Source of the DNA: Micrococcaceae bacterium | Lineage (GTDB): Bacteria > Actinomycetota > Actinomycetes > Actinomycetales > Micrococcaceae | Direction of reading: 5' to 3' | DNA length: 11,091 bases | Assembly (NCBI GenBank): GCA_003486025.1 | Contig: DNHA01000275.1 | Coordinates: 1-11,091 of the forward strand | Translations under genes and position numbers: made by a program | Notes under the pieces: model-generated | What the model was told of the DNA's origin: nothing | Databases searched by the model: none | What the model saw: the letters and a program-made list of their open reading frames with translations, nothing else | Shown: piece by piece, positions 1-6,146 of the stretch | How the letters are laid out: each line of letters opens with the position of its first letter | How positions within the stretch are numbered: the stretch's first letter is position 1

Positions 1-344
1 TTGTTGTATGACAGCAAGGTCATATGGTTATACAGGCCACCGCCGGAGACGTCGTCACCCTTTTGGGATTCGTCGGTACGCCACTTCACACGAGTTTTAT
101 CGTTTCGCGCCGTACCAGGAGTGACATAGGCTTCGACGCCGATGATCGGTTTCACTCCGGCGTCAGTAGCCCTCTTCCAGAAGTCGAAGGCACCAAAAAG
201 GTATCCATGGTCGGTAATCGCCATGGCTTCCATGCCTTGTCGGTTAGCTTCTTCAAAAAGCTCCGAAAGTCGGGCTGCCCCGTCCAACATGGAGTATTCG
301 GTATGGGTATGCAGATGGACAAATCCGTCACGTGTCGCGCTCAC
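1..344 (-). CDS. dnaE: DNA polymerase III alpha subunit, N-terminal fragment (cut by window edge)
   Basis: Replicative DNA polymerase catalytic subunit; only the first 114 residues are in the window. I translated this from a GTG start at 342-344, giving MSATRDGFVHLHTHTEYS. The PHP domain is clear: HLHTHTEYS at residues 10-18, AITDHGYLFGA at 42-52 and GVEAYV at 69-74. The metal-ligand histidines and acids (H12, H14, D45, H46, E71) are retained. In actinobacterial DnaE1 (shown in Mycobacterium tuberculosis) the intact PHP domain acts as the proofreading 3'-5' exonuclease, so the same is likely here by inference. No ATG gives a better N-terminus; upstream bases carry only a weak ribosome site. 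The gene lies 83 nt beyond the pseudouridine synthase gene, past a hairpin, so it may be transcribed separately. The family is about 1,180 residues long, so most of the gene is outside the window. Confidence 0.95.
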   Translation of the reverse strand, partial: MSATRDGFVHLHTHTEYSMLDGAARLSELFEEANRQGMEAMAITDHGYLFGAFDFWKRATDAGVKPIIGVEAYVTPGTARNDKTRVKWRTDESQKGDDVSGGGLYNHMTLLSYN

Positions 345-385
345 TGAACCAGTCTAACGATTAACGCCAGGAATATCGTCCACCG

Positions 386-419
386 CCCACCGGCTGTGTG
401 AGCTCTCATAGCCGGTGGG
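386..419 (-). terminator. Hairpin between rluA-family gene and dnaE; possible terminator without U-tract
   Basis: A perfect 10-bp stem, CCCACCGGCT (386-395) with AGCCGGTGGG (410-419), encloses a 14-nt loop. It lies 8 nt past the TAG stop of the pseudouridine synthase gene and upstream of dnaE. On the transcribed minus strand the stem is followed by CGGTGGACGA, which is not U-rich. It therefore does not fit the classical intrinsic terminator. GC-rich hairpins without U-tracts have been proposed as terminators in actinobacteria, but function is inferred here. I see no convincing dnaE promoter in the remaining gap. Confidence 0.5.
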
Positions 420-427
420 TCAAACGA

Positions 428-1375
428 CTAGTAAGTGCCTTCGCGCAGCAGTTCTAACGCACCGGCGAGGTCATGCGGGTATTCGCTTTCATATTCAACC
501 CAATCTCCGGTGACCGGATGGCTGAATCCAAGTCGTTTGGCATGCAACCACTGGCGCGTCAGTCCCAGTGCGGCGCCCAGGTTCGGGTCCGCCCCGTAAG
601 TCTGGTCACCAACGCAAGGGTGCCCAAAAGCGGAGAAGTGCACTCGAATCTGATGGGTGCGTCCGGTTTCCAGATGCACTTCTACCAAGCTTGCTCGGCC
701 GAAGGCTTCGAGCATCTCATAGTGCGTCACGGAGTCGCGTCCACCTTCGAGGACCGCGAACTTCCAATCATGACCGGGGTGCCGGCCAATCGGTGCATCG
801 ATGGTGCCCACAAGTGGATCAGGCAGTCCCTGAACAACCGCATGGTAAACCTTTTTGGGGGTACGCTCCTTGAAAGCGCGCTTCAGACCCGTATAAGCAC
901 GTTCGGATTTGGCTACCACCATGAGTCCACTTGTTCCCACGTCGAGGCGGTGGACGATTCCCTGACGCTCGGCGGCACCGGAGGTAGAAATATTGTAGCC
1001 TTCGGCCATGAGTGCACCCACGACAGTAGGCCCTACCCATCCTGGAGAAGGATGCGCGGCGACCCCGACCGGCTTATCGATGACAACATAATCGTCTTCG
1101 TCGGCAATGATCTTCAAATCTTCCACGGCAATTACTCTAATTTCTAGTGGGTCGGACTGCGGCGGAATGCTCACGCGCAGTGCGTCGCCCTCTCTGACCT
1201 TCAGCGGCTTGGTCACCACCCGTCCATTGACTTCCACCATGGAATCTTTGAACAGGGTCTTCGCTAAAGTTCGAGGAATCTCCAGCGCTTGGGAAAGATA
1301 GGAGTCCAGCCGTTGTCCGGTATCCTCGACAGCTACAAGGAGTTCATGGACCTGGGTACCCTCAGGCGTGCTCAT
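428..1375 (-). CDS. RluA-family 23S rRNA pseudouridine synthase (RluD-like)
   Basis: Converts uridine to pseudouridine in rRNA; RluD-type enzymes act on helix 69 of 23S rRNA, but the exact target cannot be read from the sequence. The protein is 315 residues, normal for the family. An S4-type RNA-binding region spans about residues 20-80 (GQRLDSYLSQA, then VEVNGRVV). The catalytic domain follows, with DKPVGVAAHPS at 100-110, the signature HRLDVGTSG at 142-150 with the predicted nucleophile Asp145, and LETGRTHQIRVH at 235-246. The ATG start overlaps the lspA stop in an ATGA arrangement (4 nt), with GGAG at 1384-1387 as ribosome site 8 nt upstream, so translation is probably coupled to lspA. The lspA-rluD pairing is common in bacteria. 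The family call is firm; the RluD name is less so. Confidence 0.93.
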   Translation of the reverse strand: MSTPEGTQVHELLVAVEDTGQRLDSYLSQALEIPRTLAKTLFKDSMVEVNGRVVTKPLKVREGDALRVSIPPQSDPLEIRVIAVEDLKIIADEDDYVVIDKPVGVAAHPSPGWVGPTVVGALMAEGYNISTSGAAERQGIVHRLDVGTSGLMVVAKSERAYTGLKRAFKERTPKKVYHAVVQGLPDPLVGTIDAPIGRHPGHDWKFAVLEGGRDSVTHYEMLEAFGRASLVEVHLETGRTHQIRVHFSAFGHPCVGDQTYGADPNLGAALGLTRQWLHAKRLGFSHPVTGDWVEYESEYPHDLAGALELLREGTY

Positions 1376-1956
1376 GCTGTGGGCTCCGTCTTCTCATCGT
1401 CAGCGTCAGCGGTATTATTTTTAGGCGGATCACCGATAGTTCCGTCGAGGTTTCGTCCACGTATCAGCATCAGCGCCACGAGAATCATCGAACAAACGAT
1501 AAATGAGTCTGCAACGTTGAAAATTGCAAAGTGCTGGACTGAAAACATGTCAACAACGTGGCCGAAGCCAAAGGCCGGTTCGCGGAACAAACGATCGGTC
1601 AGATTGCCGAGCACTCCCCCGAGCAAAGAACCCAAGACGATTGCCCAGCCGCGTGTGCCCACTTTGCGCAACAGCAGATAAATCACGTATACAGCTACCG
1701 CAGCCTGCAAAATGGCGAAAATGATGGTGAAATCCTCGCCGATTGAAAATGCTGCGCCCGGGTTGAGAATATAGTGGATATCCAAGAAATTCGGAATCAC
1801 TTCAAATGATTCTCCGAGTCTCATCGTTTTCTCAACGAGGATCTTGACGGCTTGATCAAGAACTAGCGCTACTAAGGCGATGATCAGGCCAAGACCTGCG
1901 AAGCGCTTAGCCGCAGCAGCACTCCTAGATGGTGAAGCAGTCACACTGTTACCCAT
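1372..1956 (-). CDS. lspA: Lipoprotein signal peptidase (signal peptidase II)
   Basis: Membrane aspartyl protease that removes the signal peptide from diacylglyceryl-modified prolipoproteins. It is 194 residues, somewhat longer than the usual 160 or so, through an N-terminal hydrophilic extension (residues 1-18) and an acidic, polar C-terminal tail (about 168-194). Four membrane segments are apparent (about 19-40, 75-97, 103-120, 145-165). Family motifs are intact: LDQAVK at 33-38, NPGAAFS at 65-71, GGVLGNLTDR at 113-122, then VVDMF and FNVADS carrying the two predicted catalytic aspartates, Asp136 and Asp150. ATG start with AAAGGG ribosome site (1962-1967) 5 nt upstream. That site lies only 7 nt past the hairpin that follows divIVA, so the hairpin may influence lspA expression. 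It overlaps the next gene by 4 nt. Confidence 0.97.
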   Translation of the reverse strand: MGNSVTASPSRSAAAAKRFAGLGLIIALVALVLDQAVKILVEKTMRLGESFEVIPNFLDIHYILNPGAAFSIGEDFTIIFAILQAAVAVYVIYLLLRKVGTRGWAIVLGSLLGGVLGNLTDRLFREPAFGFGHVVDMFSVQHFAIFNVADSFIVCSMILVALMLIRGRNLDGTIGDPPKNNTADADDEKTEPTA

Positions 1957-1974
1957 TAATTCCCTTTAAACAAC

Positions 1975-2009
1975 AACGGTGGTGCCGGATCAATCCGAGC
2001 ACCACCGTT
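1975..2009 (-). terminator. Strong hairpin between divIVA and lspA, probable terminator or attenuator
   Basis: A perfect 11-bp stem pairs AACGGTGGTGC (1975-1985) with GCACCACCGTT (1999-2009). It continues as CGGA/TCCG (1986-1989 with 1994-1997) around a small loop, with one unpaired base at 1998. On the transcribed minus strand it is followed by GTTGTTT, a modest U-rich stretch, then directly by the AAAGGG ribosome site of lspA. This is the best terminator candidate in the window. Read-through would also place the hairpin in the lspA leader, so partial termination is an alternative. Confidence 0.7.
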
Positions 2010-2052
2010 AATTGTACTGATATTTAGTTCAAGCCATCAAACCCGATAGGGA

Positions 2053-2790
2053 TTAGCTGGTCTTCCCTGCGTTATCAATGGATCCCTGCGACTCAAGGTC
2101 GCGGAGCTGTCCTTCGATGTAAGTCTTCAGACGTGCACGGTAGTCACGCTCGAAGCCGCGAAGCTGCTCAAGCTTACGCTCAAGCACCGACTTCTGCTGC
2201 TCCAGTGCAGAGAGAGTCTTACGGCTCTTCTCTTCTGCGGTGGTAACCAGCGAGTTTGCCTCGGTCTTAGCTTCCGAGATGATCTTGTCGCGCTGTTCAA
2301 CACCGGAGGCGACATATTCATCGTGCAGACGCTGTGCCATAGCAAGCACGTTAGCTGCGGATTCTGCGGACTCGGTACGAGGGGCAGCAGCAGGGACAGC
2401 GTTGGCTCCAGGAGCCGCGTCCTTCTTTTCCTCAACCTTGGCTGCAGCAACCGGAGCTTCAGTCTTCTTCACCTCAGCGACTGGAGCAGCAGCTGGGGTT
2501 TCGACCTTCTTAGGCTCTTCGGTCTTGGCTTCGGCCTTCTTCTCTTCAGCTGGCTTAGCAGCTGGAGCGGCGGCAACTGGAGCAGGAACTGACTGTTCCT
2601 TGGCCGAGACGTTTGTGTCTCCACCCTGCCCTGCCAAGCGGCGGCGCAGCTCTTCGTTCTCACCGGTCAGGCGACGTAGTTCCACAACGATCTCGTCGAG
2701 GAAGTCATCTACCTCGTCTTGGTCGTAGCCTTCTCGGAACTTGGTCGGCTGAAACCGCTTGTTGACTACGTCTTCTGGCGTCAAAGCCAT
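2053..2790 (-). CDS. divIVA: DivIVA / Wag31 polar growth and septum scaffold protein
   Basis: Coiled-coil protein that senses negatively curved membrane and, in actinobacteria, recruits cell-wall synthesis to poles and septum. It is 245 residues. The conserved N-terminal membrane-binding domain is at about 1-55 (LTPEDVVNKRF, then YDQDEVDDFLDE), running into a first coiled coil (about 33-54). A low-complexity linker rich in Ala, Pro, Glu and Lys spans about 57-139, with recurring EEKK, KKTEAP and PVAA units. A long second coiled coil covers about 143-230 (ESAANVLAMAQRLHDEYV onward). ATG start, with AGGTGA ribosome site 6 nt upstream. A 225-nt leader separates it from yggT, so it likely has its own promoter, and a strong hairpin follows it. 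Linker-interrupted DivIVA is normal in actinobacteria. Wag31 is the mycobacterial name. Confidence 0.96.
   Translation of the reverse strand: MALTPEDVVNKRFQPTKFREGYDQDEVDDFLDEIVVELRRLTGENEELRRRLAGQGGDTNVSAKEQSVPAPVAAAPAAKPAEEKKAEAKTEEPKKVETPAAAPVAEVKKTEAPVAAAKVEEKKDAAPGANAVPAAAPRTESAESAANVLAMAQRLHDEYVASGVEQRDKIISEAKTEANSLVTTAEEKSRKTLSALEQQKSVLERKLEQLRGFERDYRARLKTYIEGQLRDLESQGSIDNAGKTS
2374..2622 (-). repeat. Low-complexity Ala/Pro/Glu/Lys linker of DivIVA
   Basis: Codes for residues about 57-139 of DivIVA. The protein alternates Ala/Pro-rich stretches (PVAAAPAAKPAEEKK, PAAAPVAEVKK, APVAAAKVEEKK) with Glu/Lys clusters, so short imperfect codon repeats recur through this DNA. It is compositionally biased and likely disordered. 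Such linkers vary strongly in length among related species, and the repeats may allow slippage. Confidence 0.7.
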
Positions 2791-2919
2791 TGGGTCACCT
2801 CAATACTGGGATCATTTCCGCCCGACAGTTGCTGCCTTGCGGAACACTTACCGTTCATTCAGTGTCGCGACCGGTGAAGTCGGAGCACCATTTCCTAAAG
2901 GATATAACGATTCGGACAC

Positions 2920-2947
2920 TAATTACGAAACCGAACTGCCGGTTCAA
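2920..2947 (-). promoter_or_regulatory. Weak candidate promoter for divIVA, in a 225-nt gap
   Basis: The gap 2791-3015 between yggT and divIVA holds no gene. On the minus strand the best sigma70-like pair I see is TTGAAC (2942-2947) and TAATTA (2920-2925), spaced by 16 nt. It would give a leader of roughly 120 nt. A short inverted repeat, AACCG/CGGTT (2929-2933 with 2940-2944), lies in the spacer. An A/T-rich stretch (about 2950-2966) lies just upstream. The match is modest and other starts in this gap are possible. Confidence 0.35.
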
Positions 2948-3015
2948 CTCAATTTTATTGTTTTTTGCACTTCAGGAGCTCTTTAGAACCTCGTATTCTT
3001 CTACGAAAGCCCTAA

Positions 3016-3312
3016 TCAGTTCCCTATGTTGTAACCTACGCCACTTACGATCGATTTGACAATCATTACGACGATAAACAGGATCAAAAATGACAAGTCA
3101 AGCCGGATTCCACCGATATCCAGAGGTTTGATCTTGCGACGCAGCCACCGTAGCGGAGGGTCGGTTATCGTGACGATTGTTGTCGCAGCCACCAAAGCAA
3201 TCCCTTTGGGTTGCCAGTGTCTAGCGAAACTTTCAGTTATATCCAACACAATTCGCATTATCAGCAGAATTTGAAGGACAGCTAGCAAGAGATAAATTAT
3301 CCCGAACACCAT
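3016..3312 (-). CDS. YggT family small membrane protein
   Basis: Integral membrane protein of 98 residues, the usual size for single-unit YggT proteins. Two hydrophobic helices (about 2-24 and 70-92) flank a loop carrying the family signature TDPPLRWLRRKIKP (50-63). Its molecular role is not well established; conserved placement next to sepF and divIVA suggests a link to cell envelope or division, which is inference from context. The ATG at 3310-3312 lies 24 nt after the sepF stop. The AGGAG ribosome site is about 13 nt from the ATG, longer than usual; the next codon, GTG, would be even further away, so I keep the ATG. Confidence 0.9.
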   Translation of the reverse strand: MVFGIIYLLLAVLQILLIMRIVLDITESFARHWQPKGIALVAATTIVTITDPPLRWLRRKIKPLDIGGIRLDLSFLILFIVVMIVKSIVSGVGYNIGN

Positions 3313-3336
3313 TTTTACGCGCTCGCTCCTGGCAGC

Positions 3337-3888
3337 TTAGCTCTGGTTAAAGAAGGTCGCCTGGGCTTCTGACTGCTTGCGGTCTTCACCCAGTACTTCA
3401 ACAGTGGCTGGGGACAGCAAGAAGACCTTATTCGTGACTCGTTCAATCGAGCCATGGAGTGCGAAAACCAGGCCAGCCGAAAAATCGACTAAACGCTTGG
3501 CATCGGTTTCTCCCATGTCGGTGACGTTCATGATCACCGGGATTCCGTCACGGAAGTTCTCACCGATGATTTTGGCATCGTTGTAAGAACGTGGGTGCAC
3601 GGTAGTAATTTGACGCAATTCGGAATCCTCATCCCGTACTGAAGGGGCACGCTTAATGGGTGTGACCGGAGCACGGTATTCGTTCTCTGGTTCTTTGGCT
3701 ACTGAATGCGGTGCAACCGATTTAACAACCGGCTGCGGGCGCGGGGCCTCGACTGGGCGCTGCGTTGCAGCATCCTCGACGGCCCGTACCTGGGTCCTCG
3801 GTTCTGAGTTGTCCGTATCGACCTCGCTCTGCTCAACGGCATCCGCCAAGCCGAGATAGACCATTGCCTTGCGTAGTCCGTCAGCCAC
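3337..3888 (-). CDS. sepF: Cell division protein SepF
   Basis: Binds the FtsZ C-terminal tail, bundles FtsZ filaments and anchors them to the membrane; in actinobacteria, which lack FtsA, it is the main Z-ring membrane tether. The protein is 183 residues. An amphipathic N-terminal helix ([14 protein letters not shown]) would insert in the membrane, followed by a polar, Pro-rich linker (about 15-91). The SepF core spans about 92-167 ([22 protein letters not shown], then [22 protein letters not shown] and [11 protein letters not shown]). GTG start at 3886-3888 with a strong GAGGAG site (3896-3901) 7 nt upstream. The 125-nt gap before it contains no gene. Confidence 0.96.
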   Translation of the reverse strand: MADGLRKAMVYLGLADAVEQSEVDTDNSEPRTQVRAVEDAATQRPVEAPRPQPVVKSVAPHSVAKEPENEYRAPVTPIKRAPSVRDEDSELRQITTVHPRSYNDAKIIGENFRDGIPVIMNVTDMGETDAKRLVDFSAGLVFALHGSIERVTNKVFLLSPATVEVLGEDRKQSEAQATFFNQS

Positions 3889-4013
3889 GTTTTTTCTCCT
3901 CAGTTGTCCCGTGCATGCAACCCCAGGTGCATGATTCCGCTACTCTGACGCTACCGCACGCCAAACGGCTGGCATTGCTCATTCGATTTTTTTGCGCGGT
4001 GTGTCGCGCGGGC

Positions 4014-4736
4014 CTATGAATTCGGCCAAATCAGCCCGGCCAGCCGACCCGAGCGTGAGTTTCTTCTGTAGGAGAAAAATCTCTCGTCTTCTAAGGTGCA
4101 GATACCACTTTGCTGCACGCTTACGCCGAGATCTGACAGTTCCTTCTGCGCAGATGCCGGCAAATCGAGAGCGGCAGTTCCCCAGCTGGTGTTGCTCCGT
4201 ATTCCGGGACGGGACTCCTCGGATTCGAAGGCCATCGATTCAGGGACTTCGTAGCATCGGCCGCATATCGCTGGGCCTATGACCGCCTCGATTTGGGTGG
4301 CTCCCAATGCTTGAAGTTCACTCACCGTACGCGACAAAATCCCGTCCAGCAGCCCGCGCCGTCCTGCGTGAGCAGCTGCGGTGAACGTTTGCTTCTGCGC
4401 AGCGTCTTTAGCGACGAACAATACCGGCAGGCAATCGGCGACCATCACCGCCAGCGCCTCGCGTCCGGTGGGGTCTACCAATGCGTCGCAGGTCGGCGCT
4501 TCAGGTTCTGCCCAAGAGGTCCGCAGCGCCGAGGCTACGTGCACTACCTCGGTGGAATGAATCTGGTTCATGAAGTGCAAAGAAAAACGTCGAACCCCGA
4601 TCGAGTCTTCCAATCTGGCCCGATGCTCCCCCACGAGGTGGGGATCATCGTTCACATGCAAGGCCAGGTTTCCCTCGGCTTGCGTGGTAAACGCCAGGTG
4701 GATACTCGAATCGAGGCTCGACGCGAAATGTAGCAC
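4014..4736 (-). CDS. pgeF: Peptidoglycan editing factor PgeF (YfiH / multicopper-polyphenol oxidase fold)
   Basis: In E. coli the YfiH/PgeF family prevents misincorporation of Ser in place of L-Ala in peptidoglycan precursors; related proteins have purine-nucleoside and laccase-like activities. The protein is 240 residues, normal length. Predicted zinc ligands are in place: His60 in NQIHS, Cys102 in ADCLPV and His123 in AAHAGRRG. Other family motifs are CDALV (83-87), GPAICGRCYEV (154-164), CTLEDERFFSYRR (213-225) and GRLAGLIW (230-237). The GTG start at 4734-4736 lies 19 nt after the ftsZ stop without a clear ribosome site; the gap is taken up by a 5-bp hairpin (TCAGC 4740-4744 with GCTGA 4750-4754). 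Translation may depend on ftsZ. Position after ftsZ is typical for actinobacteria. Confidence 0.93.
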   Translation of the reverse strand: MLHFASSLDSSIHLAFTTQAEGNLALHVNDDPHLVGEHRARLEDSIGVRRFSLHFMNQIHSTEVVHVASALRTSWAEPEAPTCDALVDPTGREALAVMVADCLPVLFVAKDAAQKQTFTAAAHAGRRGLLDGILSRTVSELQALGATQIEAVIGPAICGRCYEVPESMAFESEESRPGIRSNTSWGTAALDLPASAQKELSDLGVSVQQSGICTLEDERFFSYRRNSRSGRLAGLIWPNS

Positions 4737-4755
4737 TGCTCAGCTAACCGCTGAT

Positions 4756-5928
4756 TTACTTCAGGAAGTCAGGAACGTCCAGATCATCGTTCGAACCGTT
4801 GAGGTCTGAATCGACGACATCTGGAAGATCCTGGAAGGAGTTATTCTGCTCTGCAGCAGCCGGCTTCGCTTCCGGCGCTGGTGCCGCTTCAGCCGGAGCT
4901 GCCTGTGGAACAGGCTGCTCTTGCGCTGGACGGCTTGCTGCTGGCTTGGAGACCAACGGCGCCATTGGCTTGCTGGTGACATCTGGCTCGTCGAAGCCTG
5001 CTGCAATCACCGTGACACGCGCTTCGTCACCCAAGGCATCGTCAATGACGGCACCGAAGATGATGTTTGCCTCTGGGTGGGCAACTTCTTGGACCAAGCG
5101 AGCAGCCTCGTTGATCTCGAACAAGCCGAGATCCGAACCACCCTGGATGGACAGAAGCACACCGTGTGCGCCATCGATGGAAGCTTCCAGCAACGGCGAT
5201 GCAATTGCTAGCTCGGCGGCCTTGACCGCGCGATCTTCGCCTCGTGCAGAGCCGATACCCATCAGCGCCGAACCAGCACCCTGCATCACGGACTTGACGT
5301 CCGCGAAGTCGAGGTTGATCAGCCCGGAGGTGGTGATCAGGTCGGTGATGCCCTGAACGCCGGAGAGCAGGACCTGGTCGGCCTGACGGAACGCGTCGAG
5401 CACCGACACGTTGCGGTCAGAGATGGACAGCAGTCGATCGTTAGGAATAACGATCAGCGTGTCGACCTCATCGCGCAATGCTTCAATGCCGTTTTCGGCA
5501 GAGTTGGCACGGCGACGGCCTTCGAAGGTGAATGGACGGGTTACAACACCGATGGTCAGTGCACCCAGTCCGCGGGCGATACGTGCCACGACAGGTGCGC
5601 CACCGGTACCGGTGCCACCACCTTCGCCGGCGGTCACGAAGACCATATCGGCGCCGCGCAGGACGTCTTCGATCTCTTCTACGTGATCTTCAGCTGCCTG
5701 GCGTCCCACATCAGGGTTAGCGCCAGCGCCGAGGCCACGCGTAAGTTCGCGTCCCACGTCTAGCTTTACGTCGGCATCACTCACCAGTAGAGCCTGCGCA
5801 TCGGTATTGATGGCGATGAACTCAACGCCCTTGAGACCGACTTCGATCATTCGATTGACTGCGTTTACACCGCCACCGCCGATTCCGACGACTTTAATGA
5901 CCGCGAGGTAATTCTGTGGAGCTGCCAC
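4756..5928 (-). CDS. ftsZ: Cell division GTPase FtsZ
   Basis: Tubulin-like GTPase that forms the cytokinetic Z ring and recruits the divisome. It is 390 residues. The GTPase domain begins with [16 protein letters not shown] (12-27), carries the tubulin signature GGGTGTG at 103-109, and has the catalytic T7 loop NLDFAD at 205-210. The C-terminal domain runs to about 315. A disordered Ala/Pro/Gln/Glu linker (about 316-380) leads to the conserved tail [10 protein letters not shown] (381-390), the expected binding site for SepF and other partners. SepF is encoded two genes downstream. GTG start at 5926-5928, preceded by AAGGGA about 8 nt upstream. It sits behind a 218-nt gap with two candidate promoters, so it can be transcribed apart from ftsQ. 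Confidence 0.98.
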   Translation of the reverse strand: MAAPQNYLAVIKVVGIGGGGVNAVNRMIEVGLKGVEFIAINTDAQALLVSDADVKLDVGRELTRGLGAGANPDVGRQAAEDHVEEIEDVLRGADMVFVTAGEGGGTGTGGAPVVARIARGLGALTIGVVTRPFTFEGRRRANSAENGIEALRDEVDTLIVIPNDRLLSISDRNVSVLDAFRQADQVLLSGVQGITDLITTSGLINLDFADVKSVMQGAGSALMGIGSARGEDRAVKAAELAIASPLLEASIDGAHGVLLSIQGGSDLGLFEINEAARLVQEVAHPEANIIFGAVIDDALGDEARVTVIAAGFDEPDVTSKPMAPLVSKPAASRPAQEQPVPQAAPAEAAPAPEAKPAAAEQNNSFQDLPDVVDSDLNGSNDDLDVPDFLK

Positions 5929-5981
5929 GTCCCGCTTCCCTTGTTAGATGTGCTACATAATTCACGATTCATGCGTAAAAC

Positions 5982-6017
5982 CTTGACTCTTAACCTTAGG
6001 GTTAAGATGCTGTCAAG
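5982..6017. promoter_or_regulatory. Nested inverted repeat over the proximal ftsZ promoter; candidate operator
   Basis: Inner arms CTTAACC (5989-5995) and GGTTAAG (6000-6006) flank a 4-nt centre. Outer arms CTTGAC (5982-5987) and GTCAAG (6012-6017) lie outside them, spaced 1 nt on one side and 5 nt on the other. The symmetry overlaps both hexamers of the candidate promoter on the minus strand, as expected for a repressor site. It could also be an RNA hairpin if transcribed from the distal start. No known regulator site is recognised. Confidence 0.5.
5988..6016 (-). promoter_or_regulatory. Candidate proximal ftsZ promoter
   Basis: On the minus strand a perfect -35 consensus TTGACA (6011-6016) is followed after 17 nt by TTAAGA (5988-5993) as the -10. 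Transcription would start near 5981, giving a leader of about 50 nt to the ftsZ GTG. The -35 is excellent and the -10 moderate. Placement directly ahead of ftsZ agrees with ftsZ having its own promoters in many actinobacteria. Confidence 0.6.
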
Positions 6018-6032
6018 CTATCGTTATTAAGA

Positions 6033-6061
6033 ACGCTATGAGCCGTGTTGGCTTTCTGCAA
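6033..6061 (-). promoter_or_regulatory. Candidate distal ftsZ promoter
   Basis: On the minus strand TTGCAG (6056-6061) and TAGCGT (6033-6038) are separated by exactly 17 nt. The -10 keeps the TAnnnT pattern common in high-GC actinobacteria. Transcription from here would pass through the nested inverted repeat at 5982-6017. The match is moderate. Confidence 0.4.
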
Positions 6062-6146
6062 CGACCGCTGGGGCGTGTCGTCTACTGAAACCTATCTTTC
6101 CAGAATTTCCCTTGAGAATGTTCATCCCTCGCCCGTGGCGAACGAC

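Noticed and set aside
24..347. 107-codon plus-strand frame at the left edge
   Set aside because: The reverse strand reads as the DnaE PHP domain with intact motifs, so this is a shadow.
473..1147. 224-codon open frame on the plus strand
   Set aside because: Lies wholly antisense to the pseudouridine synthase gene, whose motifs are intact; the plus-strand product shows no recognisable domain and no good ribosome site.
2240..2728. 162-codon plus-strand frame rich in Ser, Ala and Thr
   Set aside because: It is the mirror of the repetitive DivIVA linker; the biased composition simply removes stops on the opposite strand.
4799..5356. 185-codon plus-strand frame
   Set aside because: Antisense to ftsZ, with composition expected from the third-position GC of ftsZ and no family motifs.
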